A stretch of DNA of 64,000 nucleotides from Gynuella sp050296195 (GTDB lineage: Bacteria > Pseudomonadota > Gammaproteobacteria > Pseudomonadales > Natronospirillaceae): assembly GCF_050296195.1 (NCBI RefSeq), contig NZ_JBNKRB010000019.1. One strand, 5' to 3'. Shown one piece after another: positions 9,352-17,812 of this stretch (positions are counted from its first letter, which is position 1; the number at the start of each line of letters is the position of its first letter). Made by a program: the position numbers and the translations under genes. The notes under the pieces were generated by a model that made no database searches, was not told the origin of the DNA, and saw only the letters and a list, made by a program, of their open reading frames with translations.

Positions 9352-9382
9352 AGTTCATTGGAGGATTAACCGAACTACAGGC

Positions 9383-10621
9383 TTACTTACCTGCACCGGT
9401 GAATTCGGGGTATGCATCCATACCGCATTCGGCGATATCCACACCTTCGTATTCTTCCTCTTCGGAAACCCGAAGCCCCATAACTGCCTTCAGAATTGCC
9501 CAGACAATCAGCGATACCACGAACACCCAGACAAAAATGGTGACAGCACCAACCAATTGCACGAAGAAACTGGTGCCGTCGGCAGTAATTGGCACGATCA
9601 TCAAACCAAAGAAACCAGCAACACCATGCACAGAGATCGCACCAACCGGATCATCAATTTTCAGCTTGTCGATCACGACGATAGAGAACACGACAATCAC
9701 ACCGGCAATGGCACCAAACAAGGTAGCCAATACAGGCGATGGTGTATCCGGACTGGCCGTAATGGCCACCAAACCTGCAAGAGCACCGTTGAGAGCCATA
9801 GTCAGGTCAGCCTTTTTAAACATGAGTCGAGCCAGGATCAATGCTGCAACACAACCACCAGCAGCGGCCATATTGGTGTTGACGATAATCAAAGCTACGG
9901 CATTCGCATCATTAACCGATGAAACCACCAGCTGCGAACCACCGTTGAATCCAAACCATCCTAACCACAGGATAAATGTACCGAGTGTCGCCAGTGGCAG
10001 ATTGGCACCAGGAATCGCGTTGATTTCACCATTTTTGCCATATTTACCTTTACGGGCACCCAACAGCATAACACCTGCCAAGGCAGCAGACGCACCCGCC
10101 AGGTGAACAATGCCTGAGCCAGCAAAATCCTTAAAGCCCAAACCGTCATCGCCCATCAACGAATACATGCCGAAGACAGAACTGGCACCCCAGGTCCACT
10201 TGCCTTCCATCGGATAAATAAATGCAGTCATAACCACGGCAAATGCCAGGAACGCCCACAATTTCATGCGCTCAGCAACCGCACCGGATACAATCGACAT
10301 AGCCGTAGCGACAAACACAACCTGGAAAAAGAAATCAGCAGACGGAGCATAGGTACTGCCACCATCAACACCACTTCCCATGATTCCGGAAAGAAAATAA
10401 CCGGCACTTCCATACATAATGGAATAGCCGCAAACGAGATACATGATGCAGGCAATTGCATACAACACGATATTTTTGGTCAGAATTTCTACTGTATTTT
10501 TACTACGAACCAGACCTGCCTCAAGCATGGCAAAGCCCGCAGCCATCCACATTACCAGTGCACCCATTACCAGAAAATAAAAAGTATCCAGGGCGTATTT
10601 AATCGGAAATAATTCTTCCAT
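9383..10621 (-). CDS. amtB: Ammonium transporter AmtB
   Basis: A 412-residue inner-membrane protein with about eleven hydrophobic segments, forming a trimeric ammonium/ammonia channel. Family motifs visible include FAMLEAGLVRSKNTVEILTKN, the GSGIVHLAGASAAL region with a conserved pore His, LGTFILWLGWFGFNGGS, and DDPVGAISVHGVAGFFG with the second pore His. There is no obvious cleaved signal peptide. It sits 26 bp downstream of glnK, the classical pair in which GlnK blocks the channel when nitrogen is ample. Transcription is predicted from the sigma-54 promoter upstream of glnK. Confidence 0.95.
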   Translation of the reverse strand: MEELFPIKYALDTFYFLVMGALVMWMAAGFAMLEAGLVRSKNTVEILTKNIVLYAIACIMYLVCGYSIMYGSAGYFLSGIMGSGVDGGSTYAPSADFFFQVVFVATAMSIVSGAVAERMKLWAFLAFAVVMTAFIYPMEGKWTWGASSVFGMYSLMGDDGLGFKDFAGSGIVHLAGASAALAGVMLLGARKGKYGKNGEINAIPGANLPLATLGTFILWLGWFGFNGGSQLVVSSVNDANAVALIIVNTNMAAAGGCVAALILARLMFKKADLTMALNGALAGLVAITASPDTPSPVLATLFGAIAGVIVVFSIVVIDKLKIDDPVGAISVHGVAGFFGLMIVPITADGTSFFVQLVGAVTIFVWVFVVSLIVWAILKAVMGLRVSEEEEYEGVDIAECGMDAYPEFTGAGK

Positions 10622-10647
10622 CCTAAGTCTCCTAATTCTTTTTCTGC

Positions 10648-10986
10648 TTAGATGGCGTCTTCGCCAGTTTCACCAGTCCGGATACGGATGACCTGTTCCA
10701 CATCTGAAACGAAGATCTTCCCATCACCGATCTTTCCTGTGTTTGCTGCTTTCGTAATCGACTCAACAGCGCTATCTACCAGGGCATCAGAAACCACGAT
10801 TTCTAATTTGACCTTTGGTAAAAAATCGACCACATACTCTGCTCCCCGATACAATTCCGTATGCCCTTTCTGACGACCAAATCCTTTCACTTCAGTAACG
10901 GTGATGCCTTGTACCCCAATCTCGGATAGCGCCTCGCGGACGTCATCGAGCTTAAATGGCTTGATGATGGCTGACACGAGCTTCAT
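10648..10986 (-). CDS. glnK: Nitrogen regulatory protein PII, AmtB-linked
   Basis: A 112-residue PII protein starting at ATG 10986 (MKLVSAIIKPFKLDDVREAL); AGGAGAAAC precedes it on the minus strand. Tyr51 in the T-loop (TELYRGAEYVVDF) and TGKIGDGKIFV are present. Its position immediately upstream of amtB is the diagnostic context for GlnK. The upstream DNA carries a sigma-54 -24/-12 promoter and an NtrC-like site, so expression should rise under nitrogen limitation. Confidence 0.93.
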   Translation of the reverse strand: MKLVSAIIKPFKLDDVREALSEIGVQGITVTEVKGFGRQKGHTELYRGAEYVVDFLPKVKLEIVVSDALVDSAVESITKAANTGKIGDGKIFVSDVEQVIRIRTGETGEDAI

Positions 10987-11130
10987 AATTTGTTTCTCCT
11001 GCAAGTTATTATTGACCGGAAGCTACACGGACAAGTGCGCTTGGCCGGACCGGTTAACTATGCAACCTCCAACAACATTGATTGCTTGAAGTGCACGAAT
11101 TCAACGGTATCGCTACTCACGGAGGTCAAA

Positions 11131-11148
11131 TTGCAGCTACTGTGCCAA
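11131..11148 (-). promoter_or_regulatory. Sigma-54 (-24/-12) promoter for glnK-amtB
   Basis: On the minus strand this reads TTGGCACAGTAGCTGCAA. It has the invariant GG and GC separated by ten bases and matches the TGGCAC-N5-TTGC consensus closely. It points at glnK, about 145 bases upstream of its ATG. Confidence 0.75.
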
Positions 11149-11221
11149 TCCAAATATGCCAGTAAAATCAACGGATTGGCCGGATCGTGACGGTGATCAC
11201 AGAGATCAAAGCGACATTATT

Positions 11222-11238
11222 AGCACCATAACGGTGCA
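11222..11238. promoter_or_regulatory. NtrC binding site
   Basis: AGCACCATAACGGTGCA contains GCACC-N5-GGTGC, a perfect dyad fitting the NtrC enhancer consensus TGCACC-N5-GGTGCA. It lies about 85 bases upstream of the sigma-54 promoter, a normal enhancer distance. A second GCACC half-site follows at 11255-11259. Confidence 0.7.
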
Positions 11239-11285
11239 GTGCGCTCTTATCGAAGCACCATGAACACTCATTTAAGGAACTATCT

Positions 11286-11528
11286 ATGAACATACCTGAT
11301 GACCTGATTACAGATTTCACTGCCAAAGCGGGTAAATTGATGGAGGGTTCTGGTCAGGATCTGAAAAACAACATGTCTTCATTACTACAAAGCCTGATTG
11401 GCAGACTGGATTTAGTCAGCCGGGAGGATTTTGAGGTTCAGCAGAAGGTGTTAATGAAAACCCGCGAAAAAGTTGAACAACTTAACAAACAGGTTGAACA
11501 ACTTGAACAAAGACTGAATCATCCATGA
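11286..11528 (+). CDS. ubiK: Ubiquinone biosynthesis accessory factor UbiK
   Basis: An 80-residue protein of the YqiC/BMFP family. The N-terminal half is an amphipathic helix (LITDFTAKAGKLMEGSG...) and the C-terminal half a coiled coil (VSREDFEVQQKVLMKTREKVEQL...QLEQRL). In E. coli UbiK helps aerobic ubiquinone biosynthesis together with UbiJ. AAGGAAC precedes the ATG. In pseudomonads this gene is commonly near glnK-amtB and comM; here comM lies 29 kb away. Confidence 0.85.
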   Translation: MNIPDDLITDFTAKAGKLMEGSGQDLKNNMSSLLQSLIGRLDLVSREDFEVQQKVLMKTREKVEQLNKQVEQLEQRLNHP

Positions 11529-11615
11529 AAATATCCTCGGCCCACTTCTAGCCTGACAGCCGATTCTGCTAACGTTCACCCGACTTTACCGGTTTAGATA
11601 TAACGATTAAACAAT

Positions 11616-12194
11616 ATGACATTCAGAATCATTTCCGTTATTGGCCTTCTATTGCTGTCTTTCTTATGCCACGGTAGAGACTCTTTCTTCTCAACTCCCT
11701 CCAATACCAGCTGGTTTGGCGGCCCCCAACTAAAATACGCGGAAATAGGCAGCGATGGCCGTTTCATGCTGGGCGCCAAAGGCGGTACCGTTTTTGGTAA
11801 CGATATCCATGCTTTTTATATAGGTGGTGCCGGGTACGGTATGTTAGAGCCAGTTTCGATCGCGGATTCTGAAGACTACACCTTTGTTTATGGTGGCCTG
11901 ATTCTGGGATACACCTATCAACCGGAAAAACTCGTGCACTGGAAAAGCGAGTGCCTGTTAGGAGCTGGCAATATTACCATTCTGGACGACAACAGAGTTA
12001 AAGGTGACAAGAACTACAGCGTACTGCTGGGTGAACTGTATGGCGGAGCAGAATTCAACGTAACCGATTTTCTGCAGGTAGGCGTCGGCGCCTTTTATCG
12101 ACTGTCAACGGAACCCGATCATGAAGGTATTTCTGCCGATGATCTTTCCGGCCCAGGCATCAGCATTGATTTCGAATTCGGTTATTTCCATTAA
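11616..12194 (+). CDS. Predicted outer-membrane beta-barrel protein
   Basis: A 192-residue exported protein: signal peptide ~1-21 (VIGLLLLSFLCHG) followed by alternating polar/aromatic strands typical of a small beta-barrel, ending in aromatic FEFGYFH (C-terminal aromatic strand). The repeated GGxxxG-aromatic pattern (GGLILGYTY, GGAEFN, VGVGAFYR) fits a porin-like fold. I do not recognise a specific family. It precedes another small barrel protein, and the two may form a unit. Confidence 0.55.
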   Translation: MTFRIISVIGLLLLSFLCHGRDSFFSTPSNTSWFGGPQLKYAEIGSDGRFMLGAKGGTVFGNDIHAFYIGGAGYGMLEPVSIADSEDYTFVYGGLILGYTYQPEKLVHWKSECLLGAGNITILDDNRVKGDKNYSVLLGELYGGAEFNVTDFLQVGVGAFYRLSTEPDHEGISADDLSGPGISIDFEFGYFH

Positions 12195-12343
12195 GTCATT
12201 CTGACTTCCCAGTATCTGACTGGTTACTCGGAACCATGGAAACAAGCCTTATACCATGTTTTCTCATACCAGCATCTTTCCGTATGGCCTGCGGGCAGGT
12301 GCAAGCACGAAACCTTCAGGAAAACCACAAACAGGATATTAAA

Positions 12344-12907
12344 ATGAAAAAAGTAATTACTACTTTTGCGCTAACGTCTTTGTCTGCATTTGGCATGACG
12401 GCTAATCTGGGAGAGAACTTCGAGCCAGGCGGTTTTGCATTACAAGGATCAGTCAATATTGAATCCAACGATAACGACAGCGTTTTCTACGCCGACCCAG
12501 GTGTGTTGTTCAACCTCTCCCATGAACTGGGTATCAGTGGTGGAGCTATTCTTGAATCACATGACGACTGGACCAAAGTCGGTGTTCAGGGAGGTGCGGT
12601 ATATCGCCTGCCTTACAACCATGCTGCCGTATCCGGACTAGTACACGAAGTGGGTGCTGATGCCTCACTGTATAACATCTCTCCTGACCAGGGTGACAGC
12701 AAAAGCTATCTGACCATTACCCCTTATTATCAAGGCAACTATTACATCACTCCTCGGGTAGCTGTGTATGGCAAAGTCAGAGCACTTGATATTAATGTCT
12801 TCGGTGACGACGTTGACACGATTGATACCTATTTGGCGGTATCTGTCGGTATCCGTTACTCCCTTGCCTTCAGAGATATGAACTGGGCACCGTTCTTCGC
12901 CCAATAA
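12344..12907 (+). CDS. YfaZ-like small outer-membrane protein
   Basis: A 187-residue exported protein starting at ATG 12344 (MKKVITTFALTSLSAFGMTA signal peptide); the frame extends 36 codons upstream, but that part is not signal-like. The mature region has alternating strands (GGFALQGSVNIES, GISGGAILESHD, VGVQGGAVYRLP, YLAVSVGIRYSLAFRD) and ends in Phe-Phe-Ala-Gln. The pattern resembles YfaZ/outer-membrane beta-barrel proteins of unknown function. Confidence 0.5.
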   Translation: MKKVITTFALTSLSAFGMTANLGENFEPGGFALQGSVNIESNDNDSVFYADPGVLFNLSHELGISGGAILESHDDWTKVGVQGGAVYRLPYNHAAVSGLVHEVGADASLYNISPDQGDSKSYLTITPYYQGNYYITPRVAVYGKVRALDINVFGDDVDTIDTYLAVSVGIRYSLAFRDMNWAPFFAQ

Positions 12908-12913
12908 AGTGCT

Positions 12914-13660
12914 TTAAAGGCGCTCCCACAGAGTGTCAAACAGCAACTGCTGAGTTGTGACCAGCGGTGCCGACTCGATCACCGTCGCCGTTGGTATATC
13001 TCCCTGACTGAGCGATATCATTGCCAGCTTGGGGGGATAAATTGCGATATATGCAGCAGCTTCTCCCAACCCTCCCAGATTTATCCACTTTCTTTCCGAC
13101 AACTCTGCGTTTTCACCACCGTCGCCTATGGCAATTACCCGTACCTTGATACCAGCCCTAACCCGCTGGCGGGTGTAGTTGGGAAAGGGGCGATAGAGAA
13201 AGTTTCGGATTAACTTGGTTGAAAACACGCAATATTGTTTATCCGGCGTGGCAGCGACGGTATTGAGAATATCCTTAAGCACCAACTCCAATCCGTCATC
13301 ACCTTCATAGTAGTGAACATTGGTATTAACCTGCTCTGGCTTCAGCGAGTTGAGCGCAGGAATAATCTGACTCTGCAATTGCTGTATTGCGGTATGTACA
13401 TTTCGTTGCTGCTGTTCTGCCAGATCAAGCAATCTGGCAGGGGGTTCGGCACTGAAAAACTTGCGCTTACCGCGCGGAAAATAACTGACAATGCCTTTGT
13501 CATGCATCTTTTTCAGCAGCTCATACGCGGTTCCTCTATTCAGACGCGCTTTGTCTGCAATATCCCTGATAGAGGCTGGCCCATATTCCAACAACGCAAA
13601 ATAAATGCGGCTCTCCCGCGGCTCAATTCCCAATGTCTGGAGTACTTCAATTGTTTGCAT
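12914..13660 (-). CDS. TrmB-family transcriptional regulator
   Basis: A 248-residue regulator. The first ~75 residues are a winged helix (LGIEPRESRIYFALLEYGPASIRDIADKA, RLNRGTAYELLKKMHDKGIVSY) typical of TrmB, a family first known for sugar sensing in archaea. A coiled-coil linker (~85-110) and an effector/phospholipase-D-like domain follow. It faces the barrel genes convergently, and its target is not evident from context. Confidence 0.75.
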   Translation of the reverse strand: MQTIEVLQTLGIEPRESRIYFALLEYGPASIRDIADKARLNRGTAYELLKKMHDKGIVSYFPRGKRKFFSAEPPARLLDLAEQQQRNVHTAIQQLQSQIIPALNSLKPEQVNTNVHYYEGDDGLELVLKDILNTVAATPDKQYCVFSTKLIRNFLYRPFPNYTRQRVRAGIKVRVIAIGDGGENAELSERKWINLGGLGEAAAYIAIYPPKLAMISLSQGDIPTATVIESAPLVTTQQLLFDTLWERL

Positions 13661-13907
13661 CTGCGAATTTAAAACGTTCCATTCATTATTAAGGCATTAA
13701 GGTTGATACAGCTCACATGCCTGTATAGTCATAAAAATATTTCGGCAATAAAAGCTGACAAATCAGGTTTTTACAGCTTGTATTATTAGTGTTGGTAATT
13801 ATTCAGCAAAGCACAATAATCAAATTGATAGCATGTGAAAGCATGCATAACACATTAACGCACAAACAATTAATAAACACGACAGTAAACGGTTTGGAGA
13901 AAAGTGG

Positions 13908-14297
13908 ATGGCCTACGAAAGTTTAAAAGCCCTGGGGATAGAAGACGTCGATTCAATCGAAAAATATACCCTGCGAACGGAATCGGACTACGATATTTTG
14001 AAAATTTATTATCACAAGCGCAAGGGAGAGTTGTTTGCCCGTAGCGAGAAGTTTAAATATCCACGCCAGCACAAACGTGTAAAAGTGGATGGCGGTACAG
14101 GAGACATGGAGGAATTTTCTGAAATCGCCCCCTCTCTCCGATACGTTATGGAAGAATTGGACCAGATTGAACGATTCGGTAGCACTCACAAAGACCTGAA
14201 ATCCAAGATTCTTAAAGACCTGCGCCACCTCGAAAAAGTGGTTACCAATAAAATCGCTGAAATTGAAGCAGATCTCGAAAAACTGGACCACCCCTGA
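13908..14297 (+). CDS. Conserved DUF3461-type protein
   Basis: A 129-residue cytosolic protein with a well-placed ribosome-binding site (GGAG) before ATG 13908. The N-terminal half (LGIEDVDSIEKYTLRTESDYDILKIYY) and a C-terminal coiled coil (HKDLKSKILKDLRHLEKVVTNKIAEIE) match my recollection of the gammaproteobacterial DUF3461 family. The function is unknown. It is flanked by a divergent TrmB regulator and convergent yciA. Confidence 0.7.
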   Translation: MAYESLKALGIEDVDSIEKYTLRTESDYDILKIYYHKRKGELFARSEKFKYPRQHKRVKVDGGTGDMEEFSEIAPSLRYVMEELDQIERFGSTHKDLKSKILKDLRHLEKVVTNKIAEIEADLEKLDHP

Positions 14298-14416
14298 GTA
14301 GCGTGATGACTCAACATCCCTAAGACCGATAAGGGATTTTGAAACCGCTTAACCTGCGGACAATTATGCGTCATATTAACCCGGCAACCTTCACCGCCGG
14401 GTTAATCACCGAAAGA

Positions 14417-14812
14417 TTAGTCCTTCGGCAATGCTCGAATGCGACGATCAGCGTCTATGGCAACATATACAAATTCGGCTTCCGTCACTTTCTGTCTGAC
14501 TTCATCTTCCGGCATACGGCTCCAGACTTCCACATTGATGCGAATGGAGCTTCTGCCAATGTGGACGATTTTGGCGTAACAGCACACTACCGAACCAATC
14601 TTCACCGGTCTGACAAATGACATTTCACCTATAGCCATCGTGGTCGTTCTGCCTTTTGCCAGACGACCTGCCGCAATCGCTGCGGCTGCATCCATTTGAG
14701 TGACCAGCCAGCCTCCAGAGATGTCACCACAGGCATTGGCATCTTTGGGCATGGCTGTTACACGCAATATCAATTCTCCGACCGGAACCGGATCAAGCTC
14801 ATCTTCAGTCAC
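14417..14812 (-). CDS. yciA: Acyl-CoA thioesterase YciA
   Basis: A 131-residue hot-dog-fold enzyme that hydrolyses acyl-CoA to free acid and CoA. The catalytic/acyl-CoA segment DANACGDISGGWLVTQMD and the RPVKIGSVVCCYAKIVHIGRSSI block are hallmarks of YciA. It is monocistronic on the minus strand. Some Tn7-like elements use yciA as a target; this copy shows no insertion. Confidence 0.9.
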   Translation of the reverse strand: MTEDELDPVPVGELILRVTAMPKDANACGDISGGWLVTQMDAAAAIAAGRLAKGRTTTMAIGEMSFVRPVKIGSVVCCYAKIVHIGRSSIRINVEVWSRMPEDEVRQKVTEAEFVYVAIDADRRIRALPKD

Positions 14813-14895
14813 AATGTATCCTTAAATTTAAAACCACAATTAAATTCTTATTCTGTCTGCCAAAGTATCAGATTTACCATTTCAAGCCACTTTGA

Positions 14896-14913
14896 CAGTC
14901 ACAAATCAGTCAT
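14896..14913 (+). promoter_or_regulatory. Pho-box-like direct repeat (distal)
   Basis: CAGTCACAAATCAGTCAT holds two CAGTCAY units 11 bases apart, the spacing of a PhoB box (consensus CTGTCAT-N4-CTGTCAY). It lies about 250 bases upstream of pstS. Confidence 0.4.
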
Positions 14914-15040
14914 AAAAGGCAATTTTTTTAAACATTTGTACCGTTATTCCAGACTTTGACAAATACCCGAATTTCGACTTTTCTCATTATTTCCAGTACC
15001 AGTCGGTCAGAACCGACAGACATTCAATCATTTGTTATAG

Positions 15041-15058
15041 TTGTCATGAAAGTGTCAC
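15041..15058 (+). promoter_or_regulatory. Pho box upstream of pstS
   Basis: TTGTCATGAAAGTGTCAC has two TGTCAY repeats spaced 11 bases apart, a good PhoB box, about 90 bases before the pstS start. PhoB should activate the operon in phosphate starvation. phoB/phoR are not in the window. Confidence 0.65.
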
Positions 15059-15144
15059 AAATGTTTTTTACCTTAACTCCCGTAGTAGCGGTATGAGCGC
15101 CACAGCCATACGAATTAGCACATATTCTAACAATGGGATCAGTT

Positions 15145-16179
15145 ATGAAATCAATTACTTTAACAGCAGCAACTCTGGTTGCATCGCTTGCGTTAGCCGG
15201 TCACGCCACTGCCCGCGATCAGATTCAGATTGCAGGGTCATCCACCGTTCTGCCTTACGCCAAAATCGTAGCCGAAAATTTTGGCGAAACCTACCCTAAC
15301 TTCAAGACTCCTGTTGTTGAGTCGGGTGGTTCCAGTGCTGGTCTCAAAGAGTTCTGTAAAGGTGTTGATCTGAATACCATTGATATCGCCAACGCCTCTC
15401 GCAAAATCAAAGATTCTGAAATAAAAGTCTGCGCAGAGAAGGGCGTTACCGAAATTCAGGAAATCCGTATCGGTTACGACGGAATCGTATTTGCTACAGA
15501 TATCAACGGTCCTGATTTCGCTATCAGTCCAAAAGATATCTATCTTGCTTTGGCGGCCAAAGTGCCTTCAAACGGTAAAATGGTTAACAACACCTATACC
15601 AAATGGTCTGACGTAAACAGCAAATTCCCATCATGGGATATCACTGCCTATATCCCCGGTGAGAAACACGGTACTCGTGAAGTATTCGAAACCAAGCTGT
15701 TGGAAGCCGGTTGTAAAGCCACTGGTGCTTACGACCTTTACGTGGGCGCTGGCATGAACAAGAAAGCCGCCAAGAAAGCATGTTACGCAGTTCGTAAAGA
15801 TGGTCGCGCAGTTGATATCGATGGTGACTACACAGAAACACTGGCTCGCATCGATGCCAACAAACAAGGCATGGGCGTTTTTGGTCTGGCCTTCTATGAA
15901 AACAACACTGACAAGCTGAAAGTGGCAACTGTTAACGGTATCGTGCCTTCCACAGAAAGCATTGCTTCCGGCAAATACCCTGTATCAAGACCGCTGTACT
16001 TCTATGTGAAGAAAAAGCATCTGGGTGCCATCGCCGGTCTGAAAGAATATGTTGAATATTTCATCTCCGACGCCATGGTCGGACCAGACTCTCCTCTGGC
16101 TGAATATGGTCTGGTCGCAGCACCCGCCAACGAGCGTAAAGCCGTTCGTGCAGACTTTAAAGCCGGCAAGACTCTTTGA
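15145..16179 (+). CDS. pstS: Phosphate ABC transporter, substrate-binding protein
   Basis: A 344-residue periplasmic phosphate-binding protein: signal peptide ~1-22 (TLVASLALAGHATA), then the ligand loops IAGSSTVLPYA and VVESGGSSAGLKEFC that bind phosphate, and GEKHGTREVFE. It has the extended form found in pseudomonads and marine gammaproteobacteria. ATG 15145 is chosen because GGGATC lies 5 bases upstream; ATG 15133 in frame is possible. It is the first gene of pstSCAB-phoU and is followed by an attenuating terminator. Confidence 0.93.
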   Translation: MKSITLTAATLVASLALAGHATARDQIQIAGSSTVLPYAKIVAENFGETYPNFKTPVVESGGSSAGLKEFCKGVDLNTIDIANASRKIKDSEIKVCAEKGVTEIQEIRIGYDGIVFATDINGPDFAISPKDIYLALAAKVPSNGKMVNNTYTKWSDVNSKFPSWDITAYIPGEKHGTREVFETKLLEAGCKATGAYDLYVGAGMNKKAAKKACYAVRKDGRAVDIDGDYTETLARIDANKQGMGVFGLAFYENNTDKLKVATVNGIVPSTESIASGKYPVSRPLYFYVKKKHLGAIAGLKEYVEYFISDAMVGPDSPLAEYGLVAAPANERKAVRADFKAGKTL

Positions 16180-16215
16180 TGACACAGTGATTCAATAAAA
16201 AAGTTGAATCTTAGC

Positions 16216-16248
16216 TGCAGGGCGACTATGTTGCCCTGCATTTTTTTT
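16216..16248 (+). terminator. Attenuator/terminator between pstS and pstC
   Basis: TGCAGGGC (16216-16223) and GCCCTGCA (16233-16240) form a perfect 8-bp stem followed by eight T. A strong intrinsic terminator here would keep PstS in excess over the membrane components. Confidence 0.85.
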
Positions 16249-16324
16249 CTAAGACGTCTATTTTTGAAGTTCTGAGGGTCCGAATAATGTTGCCGATGTG
16301 GAGTCTGATCCTGAGGAGGCCTTG

Positions 16325-17812
16325 GTGAATATATCCAGTCTTCTACTTGTATTATTAGCGCTAGCGGTTATTGGCTATGCCTGGGGAAGGAGGAAATCCT
16401 CTGCCATTGTTGAGGGGCGATTATCCAAACTTCATTCCCGCCTGGGCTATTACGGCTCTTATATTGCTCTGGCAACGTTTCTACCTGCCGTTATCGTGCT
16501 GATGTTATGGGCTTCTGTCGCACCCACCATTATCAACAATAAACTCTCTGGCGCTCTGCCTGAAGAACTGAAACAGAATACCTCCGATGCTGAGCGAAGT
16601 CTGATACTGAATTCCATTTATTCAATTGCCACCGGTCTGGACCTCATCAATGAAGATGAAAAGGATCAGATCAACAAAGATGTCGCTAACCTGCAACCCA
16701 TTCTGCAACAACACGGCGTGGTGCTGGCAAGTGCAGGTCAAACCTACATGGTCGACCTTGCGACCAAGTTGAATCATTGGGAGAAAAACACTCGTAACGT
16801 CCAGACCGTGGTGGTCATTTTGATCGCTCTGGCCGGGCTGATTGCCTCGATTGCCACGCTCAAACCATCACTTCGCGCCCGCAACCGGGTCGAACTGGTC
16901 ATGCTAGGTGCCTTATTACTCGCATCTATGATCGCCATTCTGACAACGGTAGGCATCGTTCTGTCGATGATCAGCGAAACCATCCACTTTTTTGGCATGG
17001 TGCCGCTGCATGAGTTTTTCTTCGGTACCGTCTGGGATCCTCGTTTTGCAGCCGCAGACAATCCCAATGCAGTTGGTCAATACGGCCTGATTCCATTGTT
17101 GGCAGGCACACTATATATCGCTTTGGTGGCTATGTTGTTTGCGGTGCCGGTTGGTCTTTACTCGGCTATTTATATGGCCGAATACGCCACTCCGAAAGTT
17201 CGCTCAACTGTTAAGCCTCTGCTCGAAGTCCTCGCGGGTATTCCTACTATTGTTTATGGTTTTTTTGCCATGGTCACCGTTGGACCTTTTTTTCGTGATC
17301 TCAGCAGCAACCTGAACAATCTGGCCACCGGTGAGGTAATGCCCTTTATTCAGGCACAAAGCGTACTCACCGCCGGTATTGTTATGGGCATTATGCTAAT
17401 CCCCTTTGTCTCTTCGCTGTCCGACGACATCATTACCGCAGTCCCACGGTCCCTGCGGGACGGCTCCCTGGGGCTGGGCGCTACCCGTTCGGAAACCATG
17501 CGCAAGGTCATCCTGCCGGCTGCCCTACCGGGAGTTGTCGGGGCATTGTTGCTGACAGCCTCAAGAGCCATCGGCGAAACCATGATCGTGGTATTAGCCG
17601 CCGGCGTGGCCGCAAGACTAAGCCTGAACCCCTTTGAACCGATGACCACCGTCACCGTTAAGATCGTTAACCAGCTAACCGGAGACAATGAGTTCACGTC
17701 CCCTCAAACGCTGGTGGCTTTCGCCCTGGGCATTACATTATTTACCGTTACTCTGGCGCTCAATGTCTACGCCTTGTACATCGTTCGTAAATATCGGGAG
17801 CAATACGATTAA
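16325..17812 (+). CDS. pstC: Phosphate ABC transporter permease PstC
   Basis: An inner-membrane permease of 495 residues, longer than the E. coli protein because of an N-terminal/periplasmic extension (~1-230) before the core permease region. The core has the ABC-coupling segment (RDGSLGLGATRSETMRKVILPAALPG) and SRAIGETM. GTG 16325 is chosen: GAGGAGG lies just upstream, whereas the upstream GTG at 16298 has no such site. It overlaps the pstA start by one base (TAATG). Confidence 0.9.
   Translation: MNISSLLLVLLALAVIGYAWGRRKSSAIVEGRLSKLHSRLGYYGSYIALATFLPAVIVLMLWASVAPTIINNKLSGALPEELKQNTSDAERSLILNSIYSIATGLDLINEDEKDQINKDVANLQPILQQHGVVLASAGQTYMVDLATKLNHWEKNTRNVQTVVVILIALAGLIASIATLKPSLRARNRVELVMLGALLLASMIAILTTVGIVLSMISETIHFFGMVPLHEFFFGTVWDPRFAAADNPNAVGQYGLIPLLAGTLYIALVAMLFAVPVGLYSAIYMAEYATPKVRSTVKPLLEVLAGIPTIVYGFFAMVTVGPFFRDLSSNLNNLATGEVMPFIQAQSVLTAGIVMGIMLIPFVSSLSDDIITAVPRSLRDGSLGLGATRSETMRKVILPAALPGVVGALLLTASRAIGETMIVVLAAGVAARLSLNPFEPMTTVTVKIVNQLTGDNEFTSPQTLVAFALGITLFTVTLALNVYALYIVRKYREQYD

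Noticed and set aside
9399..10106. Long open frame (235 codons) opposite amtB
   Set aside because: It is antisense to the strongly supported amtB coding sequence and its product has low-complexity Thr/Ser/Ala/Pro composition with no family features.
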